NCBI GenBank assembly: GCA_963978905.1
Contig: OZ022259.1
Span: forward strand, 2,852,001-2,916,000
DNA: 64,000 bases
Source of the DNA: Trichostrongylus colubriformis
Lineage: Eukaryota > Nematoda > Chromadorea > Rhabditida > Trichostrongylidae
Reading direction: 5' to 3'
Part shown: one piece after another, positions 22,801-25,800 of the stretch
Layout of the letters: each line of letters opens with the position of its first letter
Numbering within the stretch: the first letter of the stretch is position 1
Notes under the pieces: model-generated
Databases searched by the model: none
Told to the model about the DNA's origin: nothing
What the model saw: the letters and a program-made list of their open reading frames with translations, nothing else
Program-made: the position numbers and the translations under genes

Positions 22801-25800
22801 CTGCCGGCTAATGCATGATTTGGGAGAAAAAGAAAAAATCTATCGATGAAAAAACTCGAAGAAATCTGTCAACTTACACATATGCTATAGGAACGCTGAG
22901 ACGATTACACCATTCATCCCATATAGTGGGTGCACTACTATATGCTGGAAGATTGAGAGTTACGTCCTCTGCACTACCTTTGAGTGGTACTGGTTTGAAC
23001 ACTAGAGCCGGAGTCAAAGCCACTTTATCGCTCTGAAAGAACATCATTCTCCAAAATATAAAGTACGGAGTAACTTAGAAAAATCGTATACGGAAAAATA
23101 AATCACTCTATATCCCATATATTTATGTTGCATTTGCCAAATAAGGGCCGCGTGCGAATTTACACGCGAAAAAGTGAGAATCCGATTAAGATACAGGTAC
23201 TCAAAGTGAGGGCCAAGGGGGTGCGGTCTTAGGGTAATTGCCCACCCTGTCGTCCGCCGCGGTCAAAGACGCATAAGGAACAGGGGAATCACGTAAACAG
23301 TTCCACTTCTTGTCTACGACCGCGGCAGACTTTTATTCTGAGGCTCCGCTCTTTCAGCCACCACTTTGAGGAGCTGTATCTTAGCCGGATTCTCACTTCT
23401 TTTGCGTGAAATTTTGTGTGGTTCTTATTAGGCAATTACAACATAGATGCATGGGAGAGGCAACTACAACATAAATGCATGGGAGGTAGAAAAGCTAATT
23501 TTTTCATGCACAATTCCTTTGAAGTTGGGTTCAATATTTCAGTGGAGCTTCAAAGTGGAAATGACTGACGCTGTTATTTTCCTCACACCGCCTAAGGAAA
23601 AAAGATAGATAAAGATAGAAAACGGATCAGTATCGCGACTATCAGCTCGATGAAGTTGCTCTTTCCTCCCGAGCATGAGAAACTGACAAACTGAAAATTT
23701 TACTTCCGACAGAAGCATCCAAATGGAATTACTCTGACGGGCCTCTGATTTATGTATTACAGAACACTATTGCGGACGCTGTATCAAAGAATACGCTGGT
23801 TGTGACTGATCATCTAACGTTGATGGCAAGGGCGAGGGCATCGAGATGCTCGATCAAGCGCTAGTGACGAGGAACGACGCGAAGCGATGAGGAGGTGAAC
23901 ATCGCGGACTTCATGGAAAAGATCGAGATGGGCGACAATGTTGAGAAAGTGCAAAAGAGCTCAATGACAGCAGAGATGCGCGATAGAGAAAGAGATTGGA
24001 GAGGAGTACGCAAAACATCGACAATCTGGAAGTCCTAGTAATGGATCTCGAGTTCGCACCAAAATGTGAACTGAAGAACTTCGATAAAGGGATCATTCGC
24101 CGCAAAGACGAAAAAACATATGTTGTGCCTTTTGTAGGAAAATCGGTCCATTATTCTGACTCATACCAGAGTGCAAGAAAGTTAGAGAGAAAAACGCATA
24201 CTTCAACTCAGTGGGCGCTGCGGGTGTTGTTTGGAAATCATATCTGAGTTCCATTGCTGTCGAAGGGCTATGTCGCCCTGTTACCACTGTGAGGAAAGAG
24301 GCCACCATAGCGCCATATACACTTCTCCAGAGATAAGCGAGAGACATCGAGTGCGTATCAGCGAGGTCTCAGAGGAACGAAGAGACACTCGACGTCGGAT
24401 CGCCGAGCTGGAAGAGCAACTACAGCAGTTAATCTGATAGGCAATAAGCCCACCCAGAGTCGTTATGAAGTGCAGACTCCGCCAAACGATGTTCATCAAG
24501 GTGAGAAGGAAGTAGAAGGACGCACTGGAGCTCAGGGGATCCATTCGCTTGGTTAAGACACAAGTCAACCTGTTAGTGGATGCGCTTGATCAAATAGGCG
24601 AACCATCAACTAAAAAGCAAGAAGTGCAAGCCGATGAGGACATAACGAAGGCTCATAATGCTATGGAAAACGCCGAAAAGCTAGCCATGCGAATAGAAGC
24701 TGAACCCGTAGGAGCTGCGTACAGACCCATTGAGTCTCCGTCACAGTTAAGGAATGCAGGACAGTTAGACCGCTTTCATACTTTGCGCATCGACGCAGGT
24801 GACGGCGTTCATCGATTTGACGCCGTCTCCGCCGGTGGCGGCGTCAAACTCACGCAACCATTTGCCCGCCGCCGACGACGTCGTTAGATAATGCGTAGCG
24901 TTTGCAAAATTCTTGACCCAATCACACTACAGTATGGTGGTTTTGGCCGCTTCGAATCTTGGTGCTGTGCCAATATGGCGATCATGGCCGCTTCGTGTAC
25001 TGGCACAGCGCCAAGATTCGAAGCGGCCAAAATCACCATACTGTAGTGTGATTGGGTCAAGAATTTTGCAAACGCTACGCATTATCTATGGACGCCGTCG
25101 TCGGCGGCGGGTAGATGGTTGCGTGAGTTTGACGCCGTCAAATCGACGCAGGTGACGGCGTCAAATTGACGCCGTCGCCACCAGTGCGCAAAGTATGAAA
25201 GCAGCCTTAGACGCAAACGCACACAAAGTGCCTTTTCCCACACCATTGTTTGATGGGAGAATACGGGATTTCGCTGATTTTTGGACGCTTTTTGAAGCTA
25301 ACCTCAACAGCCAGTTATCTCCAACTGACCTACAGAGATCACTTACTTGATATGCATTGCGCGGTGATGCAAGTGAATTGATCACACGATAGCCAGTCTT
25401 CGGGTGGAAGGGGGGGGGGGACTATGCTCTGGCTAACAATCCTCTGAATAGGAAACCCTACACGGCATATCTCCGCTTTACAGTCAAGGTTAGAGCGCGC
25501 AAAAACAGAGCAGCCATCGGTACAGGCGCAGAGGAAGCTTTTGGAAGCGACAACACCGTCGTGATTCAACTCCAAAAGCCAGGTGTTCTAAAAACGGATC
25601 TTACAACGCCCAAAAAGTGCTTGCTAAGTTCGCAGTCGTATTCAGTGGAAGGTACTGCAATAGTAGAGACACTCGACATGGATGAGAGTCACTGAAAAAT
25701 GATGACTATGATAGAAACAATAGATGCTTTCATAAGCACGGAAAAACGCATTAACGAGATGGTTAGCAAAAAGGAAGATGCTAGCGATAAAAACGAATTG